64,000 nt of DNA from JACMLC01 sp963720235 (GTDB lineage Bacteria > Acidobacteriota > Blastocatellia > Pyrinomonadales > Pyrinomonadaceae), in NCBI GenBank assembly GCA_963720235.1, contig OY970389.1:682001-746000 (forward strand). The letters are read 5' to 3'. Below, piece by piece: positions 9,255-17,074 of this stretch. The position numbers and the translations under genes are program-made. The notes below the pieces were generated by a model. That model made no database searches. It was not told the DNA's origin and saw only the letters and a program-made list of their open reading frames with translations. The first letter of the stretch is position 1. Every line of letters starts with the position of its first letter.

Positions 9255-10361
9255 TCACATATCAAGCAAAGCCCATAAGACCAGCAAAGGCACGCCTGCC
9301 AGAAAAGCCAGTCGCAGGCGTATGCCTTGCCCTGCGAAGTTGTATGTATAGCCGAGCCCGTCTTTCTTCTCGACCATCAGAGCAGGGTCATCCGGGTTGT
9401 AATAAAAAAGCCCGCCGCCGCTCCACTTTTCCTCTTCCGATTCGCGCCGCACATCCGCGTTGCCCGTCGCTTCTTCCAGGGCATTATTTATCGTCATCAA
9501 GCGATACAGGAAAAAGAACAGCCCCGGCAACAAGAGGCCCAGAGTGGCCCAGACCATGATGTTGGCGACCTTCATCCATGGGCGCAGTTCCTCAATCGTC
9601 GTCAACAGAATGAACAAAGAGATGACAGCCAGCAGGACTGCTATCAGGCCGCGCGCCCAGTCAATCATTCTCAAACTGGCGACCATCAATCTTTCTTTGT
9701 AATGCTGATAAACCTCTGCCTGTTCTGCCGGGAGCGTCATCTTCGCGTGGGCCAAATCATACTTGAGCAGCAGAAACCAGCTTTGCAGATAAGCCGCGAG
9801 CACTGGCAAGAAGAAGACTGTCGAAAAACTCTTGCGCGCCCACCCGTCCGGTTGGCCGTTCACGCCCCAATGCACAGGCACGCGCTCCGGCAGCGCAGGA
9901 TAGTAATAAACCAGCATGATGACAGGCGCGATGGCGAGAATGACGATTAAGACTTCGAGCGCAAAGAATGTGTATTCAGACAGTCGCCGTGTATGCAGAG
10001 AGGAAGCAAACTTCGTTGCCTCGCTCGGCAAACGAAACGGGCGTACCTCGCGCGCGAAAGCTGTGTAGAGGATAAAAGCTATCGGCACGGAGACGGCATA
10101 AGCTGCTACGGCATAGAGAAAATTATTTCGATAGTAAGCCGTCAACATTCCGGCTGCTTCGAGCGCGATAAATATCGCCAGCACCGAGAGCCAGTAGCGA
10201 CGCACGATACGTCGGCCTTCGCCTGCGTAAATCTCTCGGCTCACACGCACGCCGAAAAAAGCTTTCTCGCCGCGCATGACAGGCATCCACATCAAAACTC
10301 CCAAGACCAGCACATCTGCTATGAGCAAAGGAATAAGGACAGAAAGCGTTACGTTTTTCAT
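9255..10361 (-). CDS. DUF1648-domain integral membrane protein
   Basis: A 368-residue protein with about eight hydrophobic helices. The segment PVHWGVNGQPDGWARKS is the signature of the DUF1648 domain, which also occurs in SdpI-like immunity and signalling proteins. The start overlaps the stop of the upstream GntR-family regulator by 4 bp (10358-10361), so the two are translationally coupled. A DUF1648 protein paired with a YtrA-type regulator suggests a small, self-regulated envelope-stress or immunity unit; that role is inferred. Confidence 0.75.
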   Translation of the reverse strand: MKNVTLSVLIPLLIADVLVLGVLMWMPVMRGEKAFFGVRVSREIYAGEGRRIVRRYWLSVLAIFIALEAAGMLTAYYRNNFLYAVAAYAVSVPIAFILYTAFAREVRPFRLPSEATKFASSLHTRRLSEYTFFALEVLIVILAIAPVIMLVYYYPALPERVPVHWGVNGQPDGWARKSFSTVFFLPVLAAYLQSWFLLLKYDLAHAKMTLPAEQAEVYQHYKERLMVASLRMIDWARGLIAVLLAVISLFILLTTIEELRPWMKVANIMVWATLGLLLPGLFFFLYRLMTINNALEEATGNADVRRESEEEKWSGGGLFYYNPDDPALMVEKKDGLGYTYNFAGQGIRLRLAFLAGVPLLVLWALLDM

Positions 10362-10738
10362 TTTGCTCCTTTCAACAACCCGCGCAGCTCTTCGGCCACG
10401 ATGCTCATAATCTCTGCGCGCGCGAGTCCGGCCAGAGCCATCTGCGTCAGGGCCGCGCGCAGTGGCTTGCGCAATTCGTCGTCCGTCTTCTCGCCTGTCG
10501 TGCGCGAAGCTATCACCGCGCCTGAGCCGTGCCGTATATTAATCAAGCCCTCGCTCTGCAACTCTCTGTAGGCCGTCGCAATCGTGTTCAGGTTGACGCC
10601 CAAGTCAGCCGCGACCTGCCGCACAGGAGGCAAAGCCGCGCCCTCGCGCAACTCGCCGCGCGCAATCAGAGCCTTAATCTCATCCACCACCTGCTGGTAG
10701 ATAGGGCGACGGTCATTCTCATCCACAACAATAAACAT
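10358..10738 (-). CDS. GntR-family transcriptional regulator, YtrA type
   Basis: A 126-residue protein with an N-terminal winged helix (PIYQQVVDEIKALIARGEL, then LPPVRQVAADLGVNLNTIA) and only a short C-terminal helical tail, as in the YtrA subfamily. Such regulators usually repress their own operon. A palindromic operator candidate lies 25 bp upstream of the start (10763-10790), and the downstream DUF1648 gene overlaps by 4 bp, so it is the likely target. The ligand is unknown. Confidence 0.88.
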   Translation of the reverse strand: MFIVVDENDRRPIYQQVVDEIKALIARGELREGAALPPVRQVAADLGVNLNTIATAYRELQSEGLINIRHGSGAVIASRTTGEKTDDELRKPLRAALTQMALAGLARAEIMSIVAEELRGLLKGAK

Positions 10739-10762
10739 CCGGCTCTCTTTTCAGTGCAGAGA

Positions 10763-10790
10763 TTGTATAGTGTTTCTATACACTATACAA
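10763..10790. promoter_or_regulatory. Palindromic operator upstream of the GntR-DUF1648 operon
   Basis: Two perfect 11-bp arms, TTGTATAGTGT and ACACTATACAA, are separated by 6 bp. The spacer sequence TTCTAT makes GTATAG/CTATAC half-sites recur inside it. YtrA-type GntR regulators bind similar GTGTA-n-TACAC palindromes. Its position just upstream of the regulator fits autorepression. Confidence 0.75.
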
Positions 10791-10827
10791 TTCAGTTCTG
10801 TCAAGAGAAATTTATGGACGAGAAAAG

Positions 10828-10933
10828 AACTCCCGCAAAGGCGCAAAGAAGACACGAAGAAAGCTTTCAAGCTAAAGAGCCATTCAACTCTTTGCGAGCT
10901 TTCTTTGCGTCTTTGCGCCTTTGCGGGAAACTT
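10828..10933. repeat. R1 palindromic repeat, copy 2
   Basis: The left arm is TCCCGCAAAGGCGCAAAG, the centre is GAAAGCTTTCAAGCTAAAG, and the right arm is CTTTGCGTCTTTGCGCCTTT ending in GCGGGAAA. It lies between the divergent end of the operator region and the 3' end of a minus-strand gene. Confidence 0.88.
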
Positions 10934-10936
10934 GTT

Positions 10937-12433
10937 TTATCTTCCGGTAATTTCGTTAGCGACGACTAGCCCGGAGTGTGTGACGGCGGCGACGCCGTTG
11001 CCGGGAAAAGTGGAGTCGCCGACCATGTAGAGATTTGGCAGGATTGTGCGATGTGGAATGGAGTTTGGCCCAAAGACATCTAGCGATTGTCCGACGCCTC
11101 CGACCATGCCGAGCTTGCGGCGCGTGTCTTCATAGAAAGTGCGCGGCGTGGCTGTCTCTATCACTTCGATGCCGTCTGCGAGTTCGGGCATAGCTTGATG
11201 AAGACGCTGCCAGTGTGCTTCAAGCGTGGATTGGTCTTGCGCTTCGTGACCGGATTCGTCTTCGTGAAAGCCAAACCATTCTGCGGCTTCTGTGAAGGCG
11301 GAGACTGTGACGGCGCGTTTGCCTGCGGGAGCGCGCGTGTCAAATGCGGGCGCGGCTGAAAACATGAATTGCGCGCTTTCGGGTTCATAAGCCTGCGCTT
11401 CTTCCTGCCATTCATTGAGGGCCAGAAGATTTTGCGAGGGAAGCTTCTGCGCCGTCTCTTCGTCCATCCCCAGATAGAGCAGGTACGCGCCCCAGCCGCG
11501 CAAGGTTTTGAGGCGATTGCGTATCTCTGCGGGCGTGCGATTGAGACCGACGAGCTTTCCGTAAGTGTCCCAGACGGTCAGGTTGCTGATGATGGCGCGC
11601 GTGGCTTCGATTCTTTCGCCCGTCAACAAATCAAGACCTTGCGCGCGCCCGCTCGAATCATAAGCGAGGCGCAAAGCGGTCGTGTCAAAGCGCACTTCGC
11701 CGCCGCAACGTTTGATTGATTGGACCAGAGCGTCTGCCAGCGCGGCGGCTCCGCCCTTGATGCCATACATGCCTTGACGCGGCAGGCTCAAGGCCACAGC
11801 GGCGTAGAGATAAGCGCAGTCGCGGCTCTCTCTCTGGCCGAAGATTTGGAGTTGCGCGTCTATGAAGCGGCGAAAGCGCGTGGAAGTTTTTTCGAGATGC
11901 TGTGCCGCAGTGTGTGTGACTGCGGAAAAGATTTTGGGAGCGATGCGCGATTCTTGTGCGGCGGCGCGCAGGCGTCGGAGCCTCAATGCTGTCAGAAGGT
12001 CAGGCACGCGCGTGAGTGTGCGCAGCACTGCAACGCTAATCGACGCAAGCTCGCGGTAAAAGTTGATGGCGGCTTCGCTGCATTCTGGGAAGCAATCGCG
12101 CAGGCTTTGCTCAAACTCTGCGGCATCGCTTGTGATGGCGATGTCTGTTTTGTCAGGCAGGCGAACTGTGTAAGACGGCTTGATAGGATAGATTTCAGGA
12201 GGAGCAACCGGAAGTTCTTGAAAGATGCGCTCGTGAATTTCTCCCGGCCCAAATCCGGCATAGAGGCCCGCGCCGCTTTCAAAGCTGTAGCCGAACTTTT
12301 CAAAGCCAGCCGCGCATCCGCCCGCGTGCGATTGCTTTTCCAAGAGGCACACACTGAGGCCGCGCGCGGCCAGCAGCGCAGCCGCAGTCAGTCCGCCAAA
12401 GCCTCCGCCGACAACAACGACTTCATAAGCCAT
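10937..12433 (-). CDS. FAD-dependent oxidoreductase, phytoene desaturase/carotene isomerase-like
   Basis: A 498-residue protein. The N-terminal dinucleotide-binding fold VVVVGGGFGGLTAAALLAAR continues into LLEKQSHAGGCA, the pattern of CrtI/CrtISO-type enzymes. The C-terminal FAD motif is LYMVGDSTFPGNGVAAVTHS. The exact substrate is unclear because no other carotenoid genes are in the window; retinol saturase or carotene isomerase-like activity is possible. It overlaps the upstream CPBP protease gene by 11 bp, so the two form an operon. Confidence 0.8.
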   Translation of the reverse strand: MAYEVVVVGGGFGGLTAAALLAARGLSVCLLEKQSHAGGCAAGFEKFGYSFESGAGLYAGFGPGEIHERIFQELPVAPPEIYPIKPSYTVRLPDKTDIAITSDAAEFEQSLRDCFPECSEAAINFYRELASISVAVLRTLTRVPDLLTALRLRRLRAAAQESRIAPKIFSAVTHTAAQHLEKTSTRFRRFIDAQLQIFGQRESRDCAYLYAAVALSLPRQGMYGIKGGAAALADALVQSIKRCGGEVRFDTTALRLAYDSSGRAQGLDLLTGERIEATRAIISNLTVWDTYGKLVGLNRTPAEIRNRLKTLRGWGAYLLYLGMDEETAQKLPSQNLLALNEWQEEAQAYEPESAQFMFSAAPAFDTRAPAGKRAVTVSAFTEAAEWFGFHEDESGHEAQDQSTLEAHWQRLHQAMPELADGIEVIETATPRTFYEDTRRKLGMVGGVGQSLDVFGPNSIPHRTILPNLYMVGDSTFPGNGVAAVTHSGLVVANEITGR

Positions 12434-13427
12434 GCCAGAAGAAAGAGAGCGCGTGCTGGCACATCAAAACGAGGCCGAGCTTTTGCTCCATAAACTTTTC
12501 ATACTGCTCTATGTACGGATGAAAAATTATGAGGACTGATTGCACTCCGTTAAAGACCATGTGAATGATAAAGCACGGCAGCAGTTTTCCGGTCAGCGCG
12601 CGCACAAGGGTGAGCGAGACGCTGAGGATGCCGACGACGAGAATGACGCCGACGTTATTCCGATATTGAAAAACGTGCACGAGCGTGAAGAGAAAAGAGA
12701 CAACGATGACTGCGCCAGTCATGCCGATGGGTTTTCCCATCCTCGAAGCAGATGAGGCAGGCAAAAAGAGCGCAAGGATGGATGTGCCGACCATGCCGAA
12801 GGTTTTTTCCATCGCCGTGTAAATCACGCCGCGATAAACTATCTCCTCGACCAAAGGGCCGGTGAAGGTCGCCAGCAACGCGAGCGTAATGCGCGTTGCC
12901 ATAGAGCTATTGCGTATCAGAGTCTCTATGTCCGTCGTCGCGCCTTTGCCAACTTTCCATGCAATCACAGCCCCTGACAGATAGAGCGCAATCGCGAGGC
13001 CCGCGCAGGCCCAGAAACCGAACCTCTTGCTAAAGTTCCAACCGAGCGAACGCCAGAAGGGACGCCTGCCACGCTGTGTGACAAGAACCCACGCGGCTGC
13101 GAGAGTCAAAAAGTGCGCGGGGATGACGCCGAAGACTGAGAGGAAAATAGCCGTCTGGTCTGCGGCCATCAGTTGCATGATGTTCGCTGCGCCCCAATAC
13201 CTGTAGAATATATAAGGCAGGACAAAGAGACTCGGCACAATGGCTAACGCGACGACGCTCAAAAACCAGAGTCCGATAGCCGCCAGCAAATCCAACCACT
13301 TCGTTGCTTCTGAAGGAGTCTCAAGCGGCGCAGGCAAAGCCTCAGGCGTCTCTGCAAAGCCTGACGGCTGGCCCGCTCTTTCTTCTTCAGGCGTTGCTAC
13401 GGGAATGTGATTATTAGTTGTGCTCAC
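12423..13427 (-). CDS. CPBP-family intramembrane metalloprotease
   Basis: A 334-residue polytopic protein with the three Abi/CPBP motifs: EEIVYRG (EExxxR), FTLVHVFQY with a conserved His, and HMVFNGVQS (HxxxN). Proteins of this family are intramembrane glutamic endopeptidases, or act in bacteriocin self-immunity. The N-terminal 40 or so residues are Pro/Glu-rich and cytoplasmic. It is the first gene of a two-gene operon with the FAD oxidoreductase, and an R2 repeat lies upstream. Confidence 0.85.
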   Translation of the reverse strand: MSTTNNHIPVATPEEERAGQPSGFAETPEALPAPLETPSEATKWLDLLAAIGLWFLSVVALAIVPSLFVLPYIFYRYWGAANIMQLMAADQTAIFLSVFGVIPAHFLTLAAAWVLVTQRGRRPFWRSLGWNFSKRFGFWACAGLAIALYLSGAVIAWKVGKGATTDIETLIRNSSMATRITLALLATFTGPLVEEIVYRGVIYTAMEKTFGMVGTSILALFLPASSASRMGKPIGMTGAVIVVSFLFTLVHVFQYRNNVGVILVVGILSVSLTLVRALTGKLLPCFIIHMVFNGVQSVLIIFHPYIEQYEKFMEQKLGLVLMCQHALSFFWHGL

Positions 13428-13473
13428 GATAACTCGGAAGTGTAAGAGACTCCTGCGGAGGGGTCAACCACAA

Positions 13474-13582
13474 GCAAGGATGAAGGCGGAAGGATGAAGG
13501 GAAAGCTATTTAAACCTGAATGATTCAAATTTAAATAGCACACTTTTCATCATTCATCATTCATCATTCCGCATTCATCCTT
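13474..13582. repeat. R2 palindromic repeat, copy C
   Basis: The left arm is GCAAGGATGAAGGCGGAAGG and the right arm is iterated TTCATCATTCATCATTCATC. The centre is AAGCTATTTAAACCTGAATG and its inverted partner ATTCAAATTTAAATAGC. The right arm extends into the plsC reading frame at 13550-13582 and encodes its last residues and stop. Confidence 0.85.
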
Positions 13583-13747
13583 AAAGCGTTGGGCCATTGT
13601 GTTCCAGACCTGTTGCATGAGTGCTTCCGTGTCTTCTTCTGTGAGGTTTGCTGTGGGAATCGGAGCGTCCACGTACATGTCTATCGGGCCGGGGCGAAAG
13701 ATGATTGAGTCGGGCGGCAACACGCTGCGCGTGCCGATGATGGTCAC
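13550..13747 (-). CDS. plsC: plsC 3' fragment after frameshift (acyltransferase C-terminus)
   Basis: A 65-residue frame beginning at a GTG that overlaps the upstream stop. It continues the PlsC sequence: VTIIGTRSV is motif IV of 1-acyl-glycerol-3-phosphate acyltransferases, which in intact members follows a Pro-hydrophobic-Pro stretch. The two frames rejoin if one C is added to the CCC run at 13757-13759. The last residues, DECGMMNDE, are encoded by an R2 repeat arm. The GTGA overlap could allow re-initiation, but an intact single protein is the family rule. Confidence 0.6.
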   Translation of the reverse strand: MTIIGTRSVLPPDSIIFRPGPIDMYVDAPIPTANLTEEDTEALMQQVWNTMAQRFKDECGMMNDE

Positions 13748-14379
13748 GGGGATGATGGGAGTCTGGCCTGCAAAGCCAGCTTGAAGCCGCCTTTTTTGAA
13801 TTGATGTAAATAGCCATCACGCGAGCGCGTGCCTTCCGGGAAGACAAAAGCGCAGATGCCTTTGTCGAGATAGCTTGCTGCCCTTTGCATGCTGGCGACG
13901 GCATTGTGCGTCGAACTGCGGTCAATAGGGATGTGGCCCGCGCGCGTCAGATGCCAGCCCATGAAAGGAATGCGAAAGAGACTTTTCTTAGCGGCGATGC
14001 GCAGTTGCGCAGGCAGATAGCCGAGCATCGCAGGGATGTCCATATAGCTCTGATGCGAAGAGAGAAAGACATAAGACACGCCCGGCTGTATATGCTCTGC
14101 GCCGTGAACGCGCACGCGCGCTCCGACTGTGCGCGCAATCATCCGGCACCACATCTGCGCGCACCAGTGCTGCTTTCTCCCCGCAGGGTCATGCAGCGAA
14201 AGCGTCAGCGAGATGCTCGCCATGACGAACGTGTAAAAGTATATGAGCGGAATGGCGACGGCGGAGTGCAAGTAATTAAGCAGCGTCGGGCGGCGCGGCG
14301 GCAACGTGCGCGGAGCATCTTGGATAGCTTCGCTCTCAAGAATTTTTTCGGATGACTTATGTGTGACTGCGCTTTTCAA
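13744..14379 (-). CDS. plsC: 1-acyl-sn-glycerol-3-phosphate acyltransferase, frameshifted N-terminal part
   Basis: A 211-residue frame with a membrane segment (AVAIPLIYFYTFVMASISLT), acyltransferase motif I SSHQSYMD (HxxxxD), a motif II-like region near LFRIPFMGWHL, and motif III FPEGTRSRDG. The frame is lost just after KLALQARLP. Motif IV is found in the next frame, so a one-base deletion around 13757-13759 has split the gene. The enzyme makes phosphatidic acid in phospholipid synthesis. It lies 22 bp after the UBP zinc-finger gene, probably in one operon with pirin. Confidence 0.8.
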   Translation of the reverse strand: MKSAVTHKSSEKILESEAIQDAPRTLPPRRPTLLNYLHSAVAIPLIYFYTFVMASISLTLSLHDPAGRKQHWCAQMWCRMIARTVGARVRVHGAEHIQPGVSYVFLSSHQSYMDIPAMLGYLPAQLRIAAKKSLFRIPFMGWHLTRAGHIPIDRSSTHNAVASMQRAASYLDKGICAFVFPEGTRSRDGYLHQFKKGGFKLALQARLPSSP

Positions 14380-14401
14380 TCTGCTTTAAAAATTCAAATG
14401 C

Positions 14402-14680
14402 TTACAGCGACTCGAAAAAAATCTCATCCACATAACACCAGCCCCACTCTTCGCCCGGCTCAAAGGATTTGATAATCGCGTGGCCTGTCGCGTGAAAATG
14501 TTTGGTCGCGTGCTTGTTTTTGGAAGAATCGCAGCAGCCCACATGGCCGCACGATTCGCAGAGACGCAGGTGCATCCAGCTATCTCCAATCCGCAGGCAA
14601 TCTTCGCAGCCGCGTGCGCTCGGCTTCACTTCGTCTTGTATCTGGGCCAGATGTGTGCAGGTCGTGTCCATGATTTTCAA
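14402..14680 (-). CDS. UBP-type zinc finger protein
   Basis: A 92-residue protein consisting of a single UBP (ZnF-UBP) domain: CEDC, then LRLCESCGHVGCCDSSKNKH, then HFHATGHAI and the tail WCYVDE. In eukaryotes this domain reads free ubiquitin C-termini; the role of stand-alone bacterial copies is not known. It lies 21 bp after the pirin gene and 22 bp before plsC on the same strand. Confidence 0.88.
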   Translation of the reverse strand: MKIMDTTCTHLAQIQDEVKPSARGCEDCLRIGDSWMHLRLCESCGHVGCCDSSKNKHATKHFHATGHAIIKSFEPGEEWGWCYVDEIFFESL

Positions 14681-14701
14681 CTCGATGACAAAGCTGCTGT
14701 T

Positions 14702-15400
14702 TCAGGGCAGGTCAATGAGTATGATTTCCGAAGCCTCTTCCGCTTTGAGCTTCAACGTCTGCTCGTCAGTGATTCTGGCCTGATCGCCGCCCGCGAGCTC
14801 GTGGTCGTTGACCGACATCTTTCCGTTAATGACAAAGAGATACGCGCGCCTCTTTGCTTCAAGCTCATGCGTGATTTCATCTTCAGGTCGCAGAGCGGAG
14901 ACATAAAAGGTCGTGTCCTGATGTACCTTGACTGTATCAGGCATGTCCTGACCGGAAGCTACGGCGAGCAGTTTTCCTGTGCGCTGTTCTTTGGTAAAGC
15001 GCAGTTGCTCGTAAGACGGCGGAAGATTGCTGACGGCTGGAATAATCCACATCTGCAAGAGATGCACGGGATGCTCTGCCGAAGGATTGTACTCGGAATG
15101 GCGTATGCCTGTTCCCGCGCTCATGCGCTGGACTTCGCCCGGCCTGATGCTGTCAGACGCGCCAGTGCTGTCCTTGTGCTCAAGCTCTCCTTCAAGGACA
15201 TACGTGATGATTTCCATCTCGCTGTGCGCGTGCGTCGGAAAGCCTGATGACGGCTGCACGACATCATCATTAAAGACGCGCAAAGGGCCAAAGCTCATGT
15301 TCTGCGGGTCGTAGTAATGGTCAAAGCTAAAGTGCCAGTAAGTCGAAAGCCAGTCAGACTCGAAATGGTATCGCTCTTCGTTCTTAATTATTTGAATCAT
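14702..15400 (-). CDS. Pirin family protein (YhhW/quercetinase-like)
   Basis: A 232-residue bicupin. The N-terminal cupin has the metal ligands HAHSEME and GIRHSEYN, typical of the YhhW/pirin subgroup, some of which oxidise quercetin with Fe or Mn. The C-terminal cupin lacks the full ligand set, as usual. It starts a probable three-gene operon (pirin, UBP zinc finger, plsC). Confidence 0.88.
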   Translation of the reverse strand: MIQIIKNEERYHFESDWLSTYWHFSFDHYYDPQNMSFGPLRVFNDDVVQPSSGFPTHAHSEMEIITYVLEGELEHKDSTGASDSIRPGEVQRMSAGTGIRHSEYNPSAEHPVHLLQMWIIPAVSNLPPSYEQLRFTKEQRTGKLLAVASGQDMPDTVKVHQDTTFYVSALRPEDEITHELEAKRRAYLFVINGKMSVNDHELAGGDQARITDEQTLKLKAEEASEIILIDLP

Positions 15401-15507
15401 GGTTCTACATTAAACTGAAAGATGTTTGGATAAGCAAACAGGCATGAGAGTAATGCCATCAAACTTATCTCAGAATCGTAAGCAATTCTTTGTTTGCGGT
15501 CTTGAGT

Positions 15508-15564
15508 TTTTCTTTGCGCCTTTGCGTGAACCGTTCGTTGAGGTTTCGCGCTGGTGGCGCAAAG
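15508..15564. repeat. R1b repeat relic, inverted partner of 32655-32712
   Basis: This 57-bp segment contains CTTTGCGCCTTTGCG and GCGCTGGTGGCGCAAAG. Its reverse complement matches 32655-32711 at 53 of 57 positions, counted by eye. The core AACGAACGGTT is specific to this subfamily. It lies upstream of the pirin gene in a 196-bp gap with nothing else visible. Confidence 0.8.
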
Positions 15565-15596
15565 ATTAAACCTAAGGCGCAGAGAGTTGAGTTGTG

Positions 15597-16160
15597 CTAA
15601 GTCTCAACCACTGAGCCAAAGCCTAAGTGTTGCGCGGCCAGCATGAGGCCGATGATTGTTTTGGCGTCCTCAATCTCGCCGTCGGAAATCATCTCTATCG
15701 CGCGCTGGAAAGAGAGACGGACGACGTTTAGATATTCATCGTCATCAAGGCTCTGCTGCGTCTCCGTCAATTCCGTAGCCAGGTAAACCCACATCTTCTC
15801 TTCCAGAAAACCGGGCGAGACATAAAACTCCGTGAGCTTTTCCAGACGGCCCGCGCGCACGCCAATCTCTTCTTCCAACTCGCGCGCCGCTCCAACCTCC
15901 GGCCTCTCCGGCGGCGTGAGCGTTCCGGCGGGAGCTTCCAGGAGATAACGCACAGCCGGATGCCTGTACTGCCTGACGAGCGCGACAGTCCCGTCGGCAA
16001 ACACTGGAATGATAACCGCGCTGCCCGGATGATGAACTATCTCGCGCTTGTATGTTTGCCCGCCTTCACGAATCGTGGCGACGGAAACGTCAAAGACGCG
16101 CCCGTGATAAATCTCTTCCGTAGAGATAACTTCCGGCGCGTCCGTCTCAGGTGTTGCCAT
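15597..16160 (-). CDS. Nudix hydrolase, ADP-ribose pyrophosphatase type
   Basis: A 187-residue protein. The Nudix box is complete: GTLTPPERPEVGAARELEEE plus IGV. The preceding strand LVRQYRHPAVRYLLEAPAG is the pattern of ADP-ribose pyrophosphatases (NudF-like), which cleave ADP-ribose to AMP and ribose-5-phosphate. It is a monocistronic minus-strand gene between two R1-type repeats. ADP-ribose turnover links it loosely to the macrodomain gene at 18693. Confidence 0.9.
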   Translation of the reverse strand: MATPETDAPEVISTEEIYHGRVFDVSVATIREGGQTYKREIVHHPGSAVIIPVFADGTVALVRQYRHPAVRYLLEAPAGTLTPPERPEVGAARELEEEIGVRAGRLEKLTEFYVSPGFLEEKMWVYLATELTETQQSLDDDEYLNVVRLSFQRAIEMISDGEIEDAKTIIGLMLAAQHLGFGSVVET

Positions 16161-16265
16161 AAATAAAATTTCCCCTGCTCTGGCTCTCTTGATTATCTAA
16201 GCGATTCATCTGAGCATATCACAGCCGTTGGCTTATAATTCAAGAAGAGACAGGACAAGAAGACA

Positions 16266-16363
16266 GTCTCGCGCAAAGGCGCAAAGGCGCAAAGAAGACG
16301 CAAAGAGGCTGAGCTTATCTCTCTTGAATGCTTTCTTTGCGTCTTTGCGTCTTTGCGGGAAAC
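16266..16363. repeat. R1 palindromic repeat, copy 3
   Basis: The left arm is CTCGCGCAAAGGCGCAAAGG, the centre is CTTATCTCTCTTGAATGC, and the right arm is TTTGCGTCTTTGCGTCTTTG ending in CGGGAAA. The centre is in the CTTGAATGCTTTC orientation, opposite to the copies at 10828, 30202 and 38168. Confidence 0.88.
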
Positions 16364-16386
16364 CATCGTTTTCAATTTAATGCTGC

Positions 16387-16392
16387 TATAAT
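16387..16392 (+). promoter_or_regulatory. Possible -10 box of the DCC-family gene
   Basis: A consensus TATAAT lies 10 bp upstream of the ATG at 16403, so transcription would start about at the start codon and give a leaderless mRNA. No good -35 hexamer and no Shine-Dalgarno sequence were seen. Weak evidence. Confidence 0.3.
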
Positions 16393-16402
16393 TTAAACCT
16401 GT

Positions 16403-16816
16403 ATGGCAGCGAAGAGCACAGAGCGGATAGAGGTTTACACGGACGGCGAGTGTCCTTTGTGCAAGTGGATGCGCGCGCGCGTTGAGCCGTTTGACCGCGA
16501 CGGTCGGATTGAATGGCTCAACTTCCGCGACCCTGAGGTGCAAAAGCGCGCCGCGCCTCATACCATCGCAGAATTAAATGAAGAGATGCATGTGCGCGAC
16601 GCAAAGGGCGTCTGGTCGAGCGGCTATGCTGGCTGGATAGAAGTCCTGCGCGTCTTGCGCGGCTGGCGCGTGCTTGCGCCAATTATGTCCCTCTGGCCTT
16701 TGACCAAGCTTGGCCCAATCTTTTATCGCTGGCTTGCGCGCCGCCGTTACACACTCTTTGGCGTCCCTCCGCCCTGCGATGCAGACGGCGTTTGTTCTCT
16801 GCATGCGCCGAAATAG
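16403..16816 (+). CDS. DCC-family thiol-disulfide oxidoreductase (DUF393)
   Basis: A 137-residue protein. The motif DGECPLCKWM contains the DxxCxxC signature of DUF393 proteins, predicted to have a thioredoxin-like fold, and the C-terminal half carries the usual ARRRYTLFG segment. Its redox partner is unknown. The ATG at 16403 has no ribosome binding site and a TATAAT close by, so it may be leaderless. Its TAG stop lies in the first bases (ATAGCCACAGAG) of an R3 repeat. Confidence 0.85.
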   Translation: MAAKSTERIEVYTDGECPLCKWMRARVEPFDRDGRIEWLNFRDPEVQKRAAPHTIAELNEEMHVRDAKGVWSSGYAGWIEVLRVLRGWRVLAPIMSLWPLTKLGPIFYRWLARRRYTLFGVPPPCDADGVCSLHAPK

Positions 16817-16910
16817 CCACAGAGTCACAGAGACACAAAGAAATTTTAAGAAAGAGAGGGAATCCAATTACCTTTTGATTTGCTCTGTGACTCTGTGACT
16901 CTGTGGCTAT
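16813..16910. repeat. R3 palindromic repeat (CACAGAG family)
   Basis: The outer arms ATAGCCACAGAGTCACAGAG (16813-16832) and CTCTGTGACTCTGTGGCTAT (16891-16910) are perfect 20-bp inverted copies. The left arm supplies the TAG stop of the preceding gene. A fragment of the same motif, CACCACAGAGCACACAGAG, is present near 51376. Confidence 0.85.
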
Positions 16911-17074
16911 TCTTCTGCCTTCTCTCAAGCCACCTTCAAGCCTTTTCAAGCATCTTAGAGATGCGCAAAAAGCCTGTTGGAAGTTGATCCTGAAACAGTG
17001 CTGATTTGCGCCGGATGCAATTATTTTATTGGAGCTTTGTCTCCGTTTATTTTCAGACAGGGAAGAAGGAAAAG

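Noticed and set aside
10937..16160. Carotenoid or phospholipid biosynthesis cluster
   Set aside because: The CrtI-like and PlsC genes are in different transcription units with no partner enzymes, so a pathway cluster is not supported.
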